DNA of 8,104 bases. Source: DATFLK01 sp035267815 (lineage in GTDB: Bacteria; Pseudomonadota; Zetaproteobacteria; Mariprofundales; Mariprofundaceae). Position numbers and translations under genes: made by a program. Within the stretch, counting starts at the first letter, position 1. Every line of letters starts with the position of its first letter. Below are positions 1 to 7,145 of this stretch, in pieces. The notes beneath the pieces are model-generated. The model was given only the letters and a program-made list of their open reading frames with translations. It searched no databases and had not been told where the DNA came from. The stretch is from contig DATFLK010000095.1 of NCBI GenBank assembly GCA_035267815.1, forward strand, positions 1 to 8,104, given 5' to 3'.

Positions 1-614
1 CCGATCTCGCGAAGCTTCTGCACGGAGTGCTGGGTCGGCTTCGACTTCGTCTCACCGGCTGCCTCGATATAAGGCACCAGCGTCAGATGGACATAAGCGG
101 TACGCCGGTCACCGAGATCGAAGCGCAACTGACGAATCGCCTCGAGAAACGGCAGCGATTCGATATCACCCGCCGTACCGCCGATCTCGACGATCGCGAT
201 ATCCGGGTGGTCCTCCTCCAGGGAGAGCACCGCCTCCTTGATGGCATCGGTGATGTGCGGAATGACCTGCACGGTCGCGCCCAGATAGTCGCCATGGCGC
301 TCACGACGAATCACCGACTCGTAGATACGGCCGGTGGTATAGTTTGAGTGGCGGGTCAGCGTGGCATGGGTAAAGCGCTCGTAGTGACCGAGGTCGAGAT
401 CGGTCTCGGCCCCGTCGTCGGTGACGAACACCTCGCCATGTTGATAGGGACTCATCGTGCCCGGATCGACATTGATGTAGGGGTCGAGCTTCTGCATCGC
501 CACCTTCAGCCCGCGCGCCTCGAACAACGCCGCGAGCGAAGATGCGACAATCCCTTTGCCCAGAGAGGAGACCACCCCGCCGGTGACAAAAATGAAACGT
601 GTTTCGTGATTCAT
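1..614 (-). CDS. pyrG: CTP synthase, N-terminal part (gene continues beyond the window)
   Basis: CTP synthase makes CTP from UTP, ATP and glutamine in the cytoplasm, the last step of pyrimidine nucleotide synthesis. Only the first 204 codons of the synthetase (amidoligase) domain are present; the rest, including the glutaminase domain, lies off the left edge. The protein begins MNHETRFIFVTGG and has the family P-loop VVSSLGKG with its lysine near residue 20. It also has the KLDPYINVDPGTMSP block, the GAETDLDLGHYERF block (metal/nucleotide-binding aspartate near residue 74) and VEIGGTAGDIES with its glutamate near residue 143. Near the cut end is the UTP/CTP-binding stretch GETKSKPTQHSV. The ATG at 614 is chosen because the family motif starts within ten residues of it, as in other PyrG proteins. 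No clear Shine-Dalgarno sequence precedes it. The gene lies 52 bases after purL on the same strand with no terminator between, so co-transcription is likely. The identification is near certain. Confidence 0.97.
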   Translation of the reverse strand, partial: MNHETRFIFVTGGVVSSLGKGIVASSLAALFEARGLKVAMQKLDPYINVDPGTMSPYQHGEVFVTDDGAETDLDLGHYERFTHATLTRHSNYTTGRIYESVIRRERHGDYLGATVQVIPHITDAIKEAVLSLEEDHPDIAIVEIGGTAGDIESLPFLEAIRQLRFDLGDRRTAYVHLTLVPYIEAAGETKSKPTQHSVQKLREI

Positions 615-666
615 AGATGGACGCGGAAGGTATCAGAAGGCTTCGGCCAGTGCCACCGGAAAAGCA

Positions 667-3600
667 CTATCCGACCCATTTCCTGGCATTGCGGAACATC
701 CGCATCCAGGGACCGTCCTCTCCCCACCCGTCGGGATGCCAGGCGTGCTGAACCGTACGGAAAAGGCGCTCCGGATGCGGCATCATGATGGTGAAACGGC
801 CATCCGGCGTGGTGAAACCGGTCACTCCCTGCGCCGAACCGTTCGGATTGCAGGGATATCGCTCGGCCGGCTCGCCACCGGGTTCCACGAAACGGAGCGC
901 CACCTGCGACGCATTCCTCTGCACCTGATCCGAAAACTCCGCCCGTCCCTCACCGTGCGATACGATCACCGGCATCCGGGAACCGACCATGTCGTGCATG
1001 AAGAGGGAGGGGGAATCGGTCACCTCCACCATCAGCAGACGCGCTTCGAACTGTCCGGATCTGTTGTGGACGAAAGCGGGCCACGCCTCGGCGCCAGGGA
1101 TCATGGGCTTGAGCTGGCTCATCATCTGGCAGCCGTTGCAGACACCAAGCGCAAAGGTGTCGTCTCGCCCGAAGAATGCCTCGAAATCGTCTTGGGCACG
1201 CGCATGGAAACGGATCGACGCGGCCCAGCCGCGACCGGCGCCCAGAACATCCCCGAAAGAGAAGCCGCCACAGGCGGCCAGACCCTGAAACTCGGCAAGC
1301 GTATGACGTCCCTCGATGATATCTGACATATGTACGTCCACACTCTCGAATCCGGCGCGATCGAACGCCGCAGCCATCTCCGACTGGCCATTGACGCCCT
1401 GCTCCCTGAGGATTGCCATTCTCGGCCGGGCGGCATGCACAAACGGCGCGCAGATATCCTCGGCGGAATCGAAGGTGAGATCGGCATGAAGGCCCGGATC
1501 CTGCGCATCACCGATGGCCTCGAAGGCCTCCCGGGCACAAGCGGGGTCGTCACGCAATACCTGCATGCGGTATGAGGTCTCCGACCAGACACCATGCAGC
1601 GCCTGCACCGGTTCATCCAGCAGCGCTTCGTTCCGCATGGCGAAGACCAACCGCCGATCACCGCGCAGCTCACCGATAACGTGACTGACATGTCCGACCC
1701 CGGCATCGACCAGATGCGAAAGCACACGCTCACGCTCGCTTCTGCGCACCTGGATCACCGCACCCAATTCCTCGGCAAAGAGGATACCGGTGGCGTCACT
1801 GCCCAGCGCATCGAGATGTACGGTCACCCCACTTCGGCCGGCAAACGCCATCTCCGCGATACAGGCAAACAGCCCGCCGTCGGAACGGTCGTGGTAGGCG
1901 AGAATCGCACCTTCGCTACTCAGTCGCCTGATCGCCCCGAAGAATGATTTCATCAGCTCTGGATCATCGAGATCGGGAACATCGTCGCCGGTGGCACCAA
2001 ACACCTGGGCGAGCGCCGAACCGCCCAGACGATGTTGCCCCTGGCCAAGGTCGATCAGGATCAGGTCCGTGACACCGCAATCGCTGCGCAGTTCGGGCGT
2101 CAGGGTGGCACGGATATCGGTCACAGGTGCGAACGCGGAAATGATGAGCGACAGCGGCGATGCCATCTCGCGTCGCTCACCGTCCACCTCCCAGACGCTC
2201 TTCATGGACAGGGAGTCCTTGCCAACGGGAATGGAGATACCAAGCGCCGGACAGAGCTCCAGACCTACGGCGCGGACTGCATCATAGAGGTTCGCATCCT
2301 CGCCGCGATGACCGCAGGCCGCCATCCAGTTAGCGGAGAGCTTCACATCGCCGATGCCATCTATAGCTGACGCGGCGATATTGGTCAGCGCCTCGCCGAT
2401 CGCCATACGCGCCGAAGCCGCCGCATCGAGCAATGCCACCGGGGTGCGCTCGCCCATCGCCATCGCCTCTCCCGTATAGCTGTCGAAACCGGTCGCCGTC
2501 ACGGCACAGTCGGCCACCGGCACCTGCCACGGCCCGACCATCTGGTCGCGAGCCACCAGACCGGTCACGCTGCGGTCGCCGATGGTGATCAGGAAACTCT
2601 TGTCGGCCACGGCGGGCAAGCGCAGCACCCGCATTGCCGCCTCGCGCACGTCCACCTCCTCCGTATCCAACGGCACGGTATCGGGCGCAACATGCTCGGC
2701 CACGCGGGTCATCTTCGGCGGCTTGCCGAGCAATACCTCGAGCGGCAGATCCACCGGCCGATCGTTGAACTCGGCATCGGAGACCACTAGACGCCCGTCG
2801 CCACTCGCCTCGCCAAGCACGGCATAGAGGCAGCGCTCGCGCGTACAGATCGCCTCGAAGCGTTCGCGGTCCTCCGGCAGGATGGCCAGCACGTAGCGCT
2901 CCTGCGCCTCGTTGCACCAGATCTGCATCGGGCTCATGCCCGGCTCCATGTTGTGCACGGCTCGCAGGTCAATCCAGCCACCGCGTCCGGCATCATGTAT
3001 CAGCTCCGGTACAGCGTTGGATAGCCCACCGGCACCGATATCGTGGATAAAGCGGATCGGGTTGGCCTCGCCCATCTGCCAGCAGCGATCGAGCACCTCC
3101 TGGCAGCGACGCTCCATCTCCGGGTTGCCGCGCTGCACCGAATCGAAATCGAGCGCCTCGGCATTCTCTCCCGTATCCATACTGGAAGCGGCACCGCCAC
3201 CGAGACCGATCAGCATGGCCGGGCCACCGAGCTGGATAATCAGGCTCCCGACCGGCACCTCACGCTTATACACATGGCGCGCATCAATATTGCCGACCCC
3301 GCCGGCCAACATGATCGGTTTATGATAGCCGCGCAGCTCATCGCCGATCCGCTGCTCGAAGGTGCGGAAATAGCCGCAGATATTGGGTCGACCAAACTCG
3401 TTATTGAAGGCGGCACCGCCGATGGGACCGTCGAGCATAATCTCCAATGCAGAGGCGTTGCGCTCTGGCCGGCCGAAATCATCCTCCCATGGCTGCGCAA
3501 AACCGGGAATATGCAGGTTGGAGACCGAAAAACCGGTCAGTCCCGCCTTCGGCCTAGCGCCGATACCGGTCGCCCCCTCGTCGCGAATCTCGCCACCAGC

Positions 3601-4545
3601 ACCGGTCGCCGCACCCGGAAAGGGGGAAATCGCCGTCGGATGATTGTGCGTCTCCACCTTCATCAGAATATGGACCGTATCGTCGTGGGAGCGGTAGATG
3701 CCGTCACCGTCCGGATAAAGGCGACTTGAATCGCCACCCTCAATCACCGAGGCGTTATCCTTGTAAGCCACCAATGTGCCGTCGGGGCTCTGTTCATGGG
3801 TATGTCGAATCATTGAGAAGAGCGAATGAGGCTGTGGCTCATCATCCACCACCCAATCGGCGTTGAAAATCTTGTGGCGGCAGTGTTCGGAGTTGGCCTG
3901 CGCGAACATCATCAGCTCGGCATCGGTCGGGTTACGATTCAGGCGCTGAAAATGCTCCAGCAGATAGGTGATTTCGTCATCCGCCAGCGCCAGACCCAAT
4001 TGCGCATTCGCCTGCTCCAGTGCCATCCCCCCCTGTTGCAGGATATCGACGGTCACGCCCGCGGCCGGACGGTGATGTTCGAAAAGGCGCGCCAAATCGG
4101 ATGGATCGAAGAGGACCGACTCCGTCATGCGGTCATGCAGTAGCGCAGCCAGTGCCTCACGCGCCGCTTCGGGCACGGACGGGATACGGTAGACGGTGAC
4201 ACGCTCCAGGCGGCGCAACCGCTCCAGCCCGCACAAGCGCGCAATGTCGGTCGCCTTTGAGGACCAGGGGGAGATGGTACCGATGCGAGGGGCCACGATA
4301 CACCAGGGTGCAGCCTTCGCGACATCGAACGGCTCGGCTTCGCAGTCGATCACCTCGGCCAGACGGACCGTGTCGGCCTCGCTCCATGCCGGCTCCACCT
4401 CGGCCAGATAGAGGGAAAACGCCTCGATATCGGCGATGGAAGGAAACTCCTTCCGGATCTCCGCAAGCAGTCTCTCACGCTGAAACCCCGTGCAGGCACC
4501 CCCTCCCTGCAACGTGAGCAGCCGAACATCGGATTTGCGATTCAT
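667..4545 (-). CDS. purL: Phosphoribosylformylglycinamidine synthase, single-chain form
   Basis: FGAM synthase converts FGAR, glutamine and ATP to FGAM in the fourth step of de novo purine synthesis. The 1,292-residue length matches the large single-polypeptide enzyme of gamma-proteobacteria (about 1,295 in E. coli) rather than the PurL/PurQ/PurS split form. An N-terminal PurS-like region is followed by the synthetase core, which contains the blocks MMFAQANSEHCRHKIFNADW, KVETHNHPTAISPFPGAATG, GGEIRDEGATGIGA and IHDIGAGGLSNAVPELIHD. The C-terminal domain is a class I glutaminase. Its GVCNGCQMM nucleophile loop has cysteine 1136, and its MMPHPER motif supplies histidine 1257 and glutamate 1259. 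The ATG at 4545 follows an AGGA Shine-Dalgarno with 7-base spacing (4553-4556). The start is only 38 bases past the rpsT terminator tract and no good promoter is visible in that space. The gene is complete and appears intact. Several long opposite-strand reading frames within it are GC-driven shadows. Confidence 0.98.
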   Translation of the reverse strand: MNRKSDVRLLTLQGGGACTGFQRERLLAEIRKEFPSIADIEAFSLYLAEVEPAWSEADTVRLAEVIDCEAEPFDVAKAAPWCIVAPRIGTISPWSSKATDIARLCGLERLRRLERVTVYRIPSVPEAAREALAALLHDRMTESVLFDPSDLARLFEHHRPAAGVTVDILQQGGMALEQANAQLGLALADDEITYLLEHFQRLNRNPTDAELMMFAQANSEHCRHKIFNADWVVDDEPQPHSLFSMIRHTHEQSPDGTLVAYKDNASVIEGGDSSRLYPDGDGIYRSHDDTVHILMKVETHNHPTAISPFPGAATGAGGEIRDEGATGIGARPKAGLTGFSVSNLHIPGFAQPWEDDFGRPERNASALEIMLDGPIGGAAFNNEFGRPNICGYFRTFEQRIGDELRGYHKPIMLAGGVGNIDARHVYKREVPVGSLIIQLGGPAMLIGLGGGAASSMDTGENAEALDFDSVQRGNPEMERRCQEVLDRCWQMGEANPIRFIHDIGAGGLSNAVPELIHDAGRGGWIDLRAVHNMEPGMSPMQIWCNEAQERYVLAILPEDRERFEAICTRERCLYAVLGEASGDGRLVVSDAEFNDRPVDLPLEVLLGKPPKMTRVAEHVAPDTVPLDTEEVDVREAAMRVLRLPAVADKSFLITIGDRSVTGLVARDQMVGPWQVPVADCAVTATGFDSYTGEAMAMGERTPVALLDAAASARMAIGEALTNIAASAIDGIGDVKLSANWMAACGHRGEDANLYDAVRAVGLELCPALGISIPVGKDSLSMKSVWEVDGERREMASPLSLIISAFAPVTDIRATLTPELRSDCGVTDLILIDLGQGQHRLGGSALAQVFGATGDDVPDLDDPELMKSFFGAIRRLSSEGAILAYHDRSDGGLFACIAEMAFAGRSGVTVHLDALGSDATGILFAEELGAVIQVRRSERERVLSHLVDAGVGHVSHVIGELRGDRRLVFAMRNEALLDEPVQALHGVWSETSYRMQVLRDDPACAREAFEAIGDAQDPGLHADLTFDSAEDICAPFVHAARPRMAILREQGVNGQSEMAAAFDRAGFESVDVHMSDIIEGRHTLAEFQGLAACGGFSFGDVLGAGRGWAASIRFHARAQDDFEAFFGRDDTFALGVCNGCQMMSQLKPMIPGAEAWPAFVHNRSGQFEARLLMVEVTDSPSLFMHDMVGSRMPVIVSHGEGRAEFSDQVQRNASQVALRFVEPGGEPAERYPCNPNGSAQGVTGFTTPDGRFTIMMPHPERLFRTVQHAWHPDGWGEDGPWMRMFRNARKWVG

Positions 4546-4583
4546 GAGCGCATCCTATGTCCTTTCATCCGGAAACCAAGCAC

Positions 4584-4610
4584 AAAAAAGCCCGCCGTAA
4601 GGCGGGCTTT
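4584..4610 (-). terminator. Intrinsic terminator of rpsT
   Basis: A perfect 10-bp stem, AAAGCCCGCC (4587-4596) with GGCGGGCTTT (4601-4610), encloses a 4-base loop. On the minus strand the stem runs into six consecutive T residues (complement of 4584-4589). The plus-strand side lacks a T tract, so the hairpin works for minus-strand transcription. It lies 21 bases after the rpsT stop and 38 bases before the purL start. It should therefore end most rpsT transcripts and limit, but perhaps not abolish, read-through into purL and pyrG. Confidence 0.9.
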
Positions 4611-4631
4611 AAAAACTGAAAAAGTGAGCAA

Positions 4632-4898
4632 TCAGGCGGACATCGCCTTCACTCGGGCCACCAGGCGCGACACGCTGCGCGAGGCCTGCCTGCGGTGAAT
4701 CACACCCCTCTGTCCTGCACGATCGATCAGCGGAATAGCGCTCTGGAGCGCCTTGTTCGCCGTATCCTTATCACCTGCGGCAACAGCGGTGTTCACCTGC
4801 TTGATCGCCGTGCGCATTTCACCCTTACGCATACGGTTCTGCATACGACGTTTCTCGGACTGACGGGCGCGCTTCAGCGCGGATGCATGATTAGCCAA
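4632..4898 (-). CDS. rpsT: 30S ribosomal protein S20, TTG start
   Basis: S20 is a primary 16S rRNA-binding protein of the small ribosomal subunit. The 88-residue product (E. coli S20 has 87) begins LANHASALKRARQSEKRR, followed by NRMRKGEMRTAIKQVNTAV, AGDKDTANKALQSAIPLID and GVIHRRQASRSVSRLV. These are the characteristic basic helices of the family. The start is TTG at 4898, preceded by a strong AAGGAG Shine-Dalgarno (4906-4911) at 7-base spacing. An in-frame ATG at 4982 would add 28 residues with no S20 character and falls inside the predicted promoter, so it is rejected. E. coli rpsT is also known to start at UUG, where the weak codon takes part in autogenous control by free S20. A similar arrangement here is inference. 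The gene has its own promoter upstream and its own terminator downstream, and is followed closely by purL. Confidence 0.97.
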   Translation of the reverse strand: MANHASALKRARQSEKRRMQNRMRKGEMRTAIKQVNTAVAAGDKDTANKALQSAIPLIDRAGQRGVIHRRQASRSVSRLVARVKAMSA

Positions 4899-4905
4899 TA
4901 TCTCT

Positions 4906-4911
4906 CTCCTT
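4906..4911 (-). promoter_or_regulatory. Shine-Dalgarno sequence that fixes the rpsT TTG start
   Basis: AAGGAG on the minus strand lies 7 bases before TTG at 4898. It is the strongest ribosome-binding sequence upstream of any candidate rpsT start and supports the 88-residue product over the longer ATG-initiated frame. Confidence 0.88.
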
Positions 4912-4965
4912 GGGGCGGGACCCAGATTAGGCGCCTGAACCCTGCCCGGAACTACAGGGCGGCGG

Positions 4966-4993
4966 ATTTTACGTGTGAACACGCGTCTGTCAA
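4966..4993 (-). promoter_or_regulatory. Sigma70-type promoter of rpsT with GC-rich discriminator
   Basis: On the minus strand a consensus -35 box TTGACA (4988-4993) is followed after 16 bases by TAAAAT (4966-4971), five of six matches to the -10 consensus. The bases after the -10 box are CCGCCGCCC, a GC-rich discriminator of the kind found at stringently controlled ribosomal promoters in E. coli. Transcription would start near 4958-4960, giving a leader of about 60 bases. That leader can form a small hairpin (CCCTG/CAGGG, 4940-4944 with 4955-4959). Growth-rate and ppGpp control is inferred from these features. Confidence 0.8.
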
Positions 4994-5024
4994 TGCGCAG
5001 CCTTTTCCAATATGAAATGAGGCT

Positions 5025-5051
5025 AAAAATCCCCTTCGTTTACGGAGGGGA
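5025..5051 (-). terminator. Intrinsic terminator of the hipBA operon
   Basis: The arms CCCCTTCG (5031-5038) and CGGAGGGG (5043-5050) pair with one G-T wobble around the loop TTTA. One further A-T pair (5030/5051) extends the stem. On the minus strand it ends in a run of five T residues (complement of 5025-5029). It lies about 55 bases after the hipA stop and about 30 bases upstream of the rpsT -35 box, so it insulates rpsT from hipBA transcription. Confidence 0.8.
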
Positions 5052-5105
5052 GGAAGTCAACAAACCATGAACCCCCGGCAACCAGGCTTCATCTTTCGTC
5101 CCCGG

Positions 5106-6308
5106 TTATTCCGGCACGGGAGGGAAACGGCGGTCTGCCTCGGCAATGCCTGCCCGGTCACACCACTCCGGCCAGCGCGCTATTGCCGAGCGTACCCGCT
5201 CGATGCATCGGCGCATGCGAGACGTTTTCAGTCCGACAGCCTCACCCGCCTTCAGCATATGCGCCTCGCCGGGGTTGCGCCCCTCGCCGGCCACGGCCGT
5301 GGTATGTTCCCCGTTCATGCCGCGCGAACAGGTGAGATCGTAAGCCGGCGCCAGCCGCCACTCGCCATTTGCATCCATCAGGAAGGAGAAATTCTTGGAG
5401 TGATCGTCCCGGTTATGGGCCAGCACGTTGAACGCCATCAATGCAAAGGCGCGCTCGACATCGGTCTCGTTGCGCGTCAGTTGCTGCGTCACCCTGAGCA
5501 CATCGGTGTAGTCCAGCGACGGCATGCGGAAATCGGCATCGACCAAGCCACCCAGCGTGTGCATGTGAATGCGCGTTGTCCCATCCCGATCGAAGCGCCT
5601 GATGCCGAACCACGCGGAACCGTCGCCTTCGAACAAACGCGTCTCCGGCATCGTAATGCCGGCATCGCGGGCCATCAGCGCATAGGCATACTCGATTCGC
5701 CCGGTATCCGGCCGCTCGCTGCCGGCGAAAAACTTGACGATCCACGGCTCGAAGCCAGCCGGTGCCTCGCTCTCGCCGGAGATCATCCGCTCCCCGCTCA
5801 GATGAACCAGAATCTTGGGGCGGGCGCCGGCCGGTGAACCGCCCGCTCGCGCCATTTGCGGCAGCACTTCGCTGGCATGCCCTGCATAGATCTCGATGGC
5901 GCTTGCAGCCATGGACGCGATATCCACCTCGAAGGCATCGCCATCGACCTCTCTGGCCGGTTCGTAGGTCAGCGCACCCATGGCGCGGCTGCCCATATAT
6001 GCCAGCCGGTCCAGCGGGGTCAGAAAACGGGTATCGACCCCGAGCGATTTCAGGTGCCGGTCCATCAGCAAAAGGCCCCAGCCGTCGGGCAGTGAATCGT
6101 TGAACAGCCCGAACAGCCCGTCCCAGGGGGTCGGCTCCGCCGCCACGGCTCCGGCTCTGGCCGGCAGCATGAACGGGGAGAGTTCCAGCCCGGTTTTCAG
6201 GAATGCCGCATCGTATTCAAAGTAGATGCGGCCGCGATGCATCGCCAGCCGACCCACTGCAACCGGAGATACCGGATCAGTGCTATAGAACACATTCAGC
6301 ACGCTCAT
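5106..6308 (-). CDS. hipA: HipA-family Ser/Thr protein kinase toxin
   Basis: HipA kinases are toxins of type II toxin-antitoxin pairs. In E. coli HipA phosphorylates glutamyl-tRNA synthetase, stalls translation and promotes persistence. The 400-residue protein has an N-terminal HipA couple domain (about 3-115, including LFNDSLPDGWGLLLMDRHL) and the kinase fold after it. The loop GGSPAGARPK (156-165) matches the HipA nucleotide loop, with serine 158 at the position of the autophosphorylated serine of E. coli HipA. Lysine 192 in WIVKFF is the probable ATP-binding lysine. NRDDHSKN (299-306) gives catalytic aspartate 301 and asparagine 306, and AYDL gives metal-binding aspartate 324. All key kinase residues are present, so it should be active. 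The ATG overlaps the hipB stop as ATGA, implying translational coupling. The substrate is not predictable from sequence. The family assignment is firm; a toxin role is inferred from its pairing with a HipB-like regulator. Confidence 0.94.
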   Translation of the reverse strand: MSVLNVFYSTDPVSPVAVGRLAMHRGRIYFEYDAAFLKTGLELSPFMLPARAGAVAAEPTPWDGLFGLFNDSLPDGWGLLLMDRHLKSLGVDTRFLTPLDRLAYMGSRAMGALTYEPAREVDGDAFEVDIASMAASAIEIYAGHASEVLPQMARAGGSPAGARPKILVHLSGERMISGESEAPAGFEPWIVKFFAGSERPDTGRIEYAYALMARDAGITMPETRLFEGDGSAWFGIRRFDRDGTTRIHMHTLGGLVDADFRMPSLDYTDVLRVTQQLTRNETDVERAFALMAFNVLAHNRDDHSKNFSFLMDANGEWRLAPAYDLTCSRGMNGEHTTAVAGEGRNPGEAHMLKAGEAVGLKTSRMRRCIERVRSAIARWPEWCDRAGIAEADRRFPPVPE

Positions 6309-6592
6309 CGTTTCCCGCGTCTGGGCAAATCCTGCTGCATCTTTTCGATCTCACGAATGGAAGTGATTTCAGGCAGATCGAACAGGGGGCTCAGCTTCCT
6401 CGTCTCATCCAACGCAAAGGCGATCTTGAGAAAATTCTCCAGGGTAATCTTGCCGCTCTGCTCGAAGTTACGGATCGTCTCGGGCGAAACACCGCTCTTC
6501 TCGCTGAGCGTCACCCGTTTGTAGCCCAGATGCAATCGCAACGCCTTGGCCTTCTCGCCCAGTTGCTTCTGCAAATCGGCAGGGCCATTCAT
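6305..6592 (-). CDS. hipB: HipB-like XRE-family antitoxin and repressor
   Basis: This small helix-turn-helix protein probably binds and neutralises HipA and represses the operon. From the ATG at 6592 it has 95 residues. A Cro/CI-type domain spans about 8-62: LRLHLGYKRVTLSEKSGVS contains the helix before the turn, and SPETIRNFEQSG the recognition helix. The LSPLFDLPEITSIREIEKM tail resembles the C-terminal strand region of HipA partners. The reading frame stays open to a TTG at 6655, but that codon is the -35 box itself. An ATG at 6619 would be essentially leaderless and sits inside the operator palindrome. The ATG at 6592 leaves a leader of about 28 bases and starts just before the HTH domain, so it is preferred, though its Shine-Dalgarno is weak. 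The gene overlaps hipA by 4 bases, giving the usual antitoxin-first order. Confidence 0.86.
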   Translation of the reverse strand: MNGPADLQKQLGEKAKALRLHLGYKRVTLSEKSGVSPETIRNFEQSGKITLENFLKIAFALDETRKLSPLFDLPEITSIREIEKMQQDLPRRGKR

Positions 6593-6606
6593 GGCAGTGA
6601 TACTTA

Positions 6607-6624
6607 TTGGTATATTCATACCAA
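6607..6624. promoter_or_regulatory. Candidate HipB operator 1, perfect palindrome over the transcription start
   Basis: TTGGTAT (6607-6613) and ATACCAA (6618-6624) are perfect inverted arms of 7 bases separated by ATTC. The site begins three bases past the -10 box of the hipBA promoter, so a bound dimer would block initiation. HipB-type repressors are known to bind such dyads in their own promoters. The specific binding here is inferred. Confidence 0.68.
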
Positions 6625-6626
6625 CA

Positions 6627-6655
6627 ATTATCGTATTAATATTATTATTGGTCAA
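6627..6655 (-). promoter_or_regulatory. Sigma70-type promoter of hipBA
   Basis: TTGACC (6650-6655) and GATAAT (6627-6632) on the minus strand each match five of six consensus bases and are separated by exactly 17 bases of AT-rich spacer containing AAT repeats. Transcription would begin near 6620. The whole promoter lies within 50 bases of the left inverted repeat of the insertion element but outside it, so it appears to have survived the insertion. Confidence 0.78.
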
Positions 6656-6657
6656 TA
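6646..6657. promoter_or_regulatory. Candidate HipB operator 2 over the -35 box
   Basis: TATTG (6646-6650) and CAATA (6653-6657) form a short dyad around GT, covering the -35 box. It shares the half-site ATTGGT (6647-6652) with operator 1 (6606-6611). The two copies are 41 bases apart, close to four helical turns, so two bound dimers would face the same side of the DNA. The arms are short, so this is a weaker call than operator 1. Confidence 0.45.
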
Positions 6658-6667
6658 CATGCTTTTA

Positions 6668-6685
6668 CCAGATTTCCGCGATTGA
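6668..6685 (+). repeat. Left terminal inverted repeat of the IS1380-like remnant
   Basis: Reads CCAGATTTCCGCGATTGA going into the element. The last 11 bases are identical to the reverse complement of 7146-7156. This end is downstream of the truncated transposase. Confidence 0.7.
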
Positions 6686-6751
6686 TTTGTGATCAAGCCA
6701 TGGCTTCGACTTCCAAGGCTGATTTTGATGGATGCGAGCTAGGATGGGGGT

Positions 6752-7045
6752 TCAATTCCGTGGGAACTGTTTCAGTAGACTGGACAGGGCATCGTCGTTT
6801 TTGAGGGTGCACAGGTCTTCGAGCGAGCGCCCACCTCCCGTGAGCATCAGCACCAACGGCTTAACGTAAGACGCCGCCGCAAAACCTCTCCCGCCACCCG
6901 GCTTCGGCACCTCCTGCGCCAGCCAGCGCGATAAGCCCAGTCCAGCAACAAACTCGCCGAACAGCGCCAGCCCCGCGTTCGCTATCAGCATCGCGTCTGT
7001 CGACTCCAGCTTGAACGGAAGCACCGTGTGTGCCAAACCTCCCAT
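6752..7045 (-). pseudogene. Truncated IS1380-family transposase, N-terminal fragment
   Basis: The 97-residue product starts MGGLAHTVLPFKLESTDAM and continues NAGLALFGEFVAGLGL, then GGGRGFAAASYVKPLVLMLTGGGRSLEDL. This is the conserved opening of IS1380-type DDE transposases, recognisable by the AGLALFGEF and LLMLTGGGRSLEDL-type segments. Members of the family have roughly 430-450 residues, so only about a fifth remains. After the SSLLKQ segment the frame soon stops, where the interior deletion presumably joined distal sequence. All catalytic acidic residues are missing, so the product cannot be an active transposase. The ATG at 7045 is preferred to the upstream start at 7111 because AAGGAGG (7053-7059) sits 7 bases before it. 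That excellent ribosome-binding site shows the fragment may still be translated. Confidence 0.85.
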
Positions 7046-7145
7046 CAACCCGCCTCCTTTCATCACCCGTTGGGTGAGCCCCTTGATAACCACAATCCTA
7101 CCGGATCGCAAGCGAGGCAGGCGGCACCTTCACTTCATACGCTTT

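Noticed and set aside
736..4143. Several plus-strand reading frames of 70-230 codons opposite purL, including 3043-3729 and 736-1326
   Set aside because: They are antisense to conserved PurL coding sequence, have arginine/histidine-rich compositions typical of reverse-frame translation, and show no recognisable domain or ribosome-binding site.
4546..4583. Promoter for purL with TTGGTT and TAGGAT boxes
   Set aside because: The -35 match is only three of six and the start site would coincide with the ATG, so it is not credible.
4899..4982. N-terminal extension of S20 from an ATG at 4982
   Set aside because: It does not resemble S20, overlaps the predicted promoter, and a strong Shine-Dalgarno precedes the TTG at 4898.
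5067..5837. Plus-strand frame of 256 codons opposite hipA
   Set aside because: It is a shadow of a conserved kinase gene, resembles no family I know, and its beginning overlaps the hipBA terminator region.
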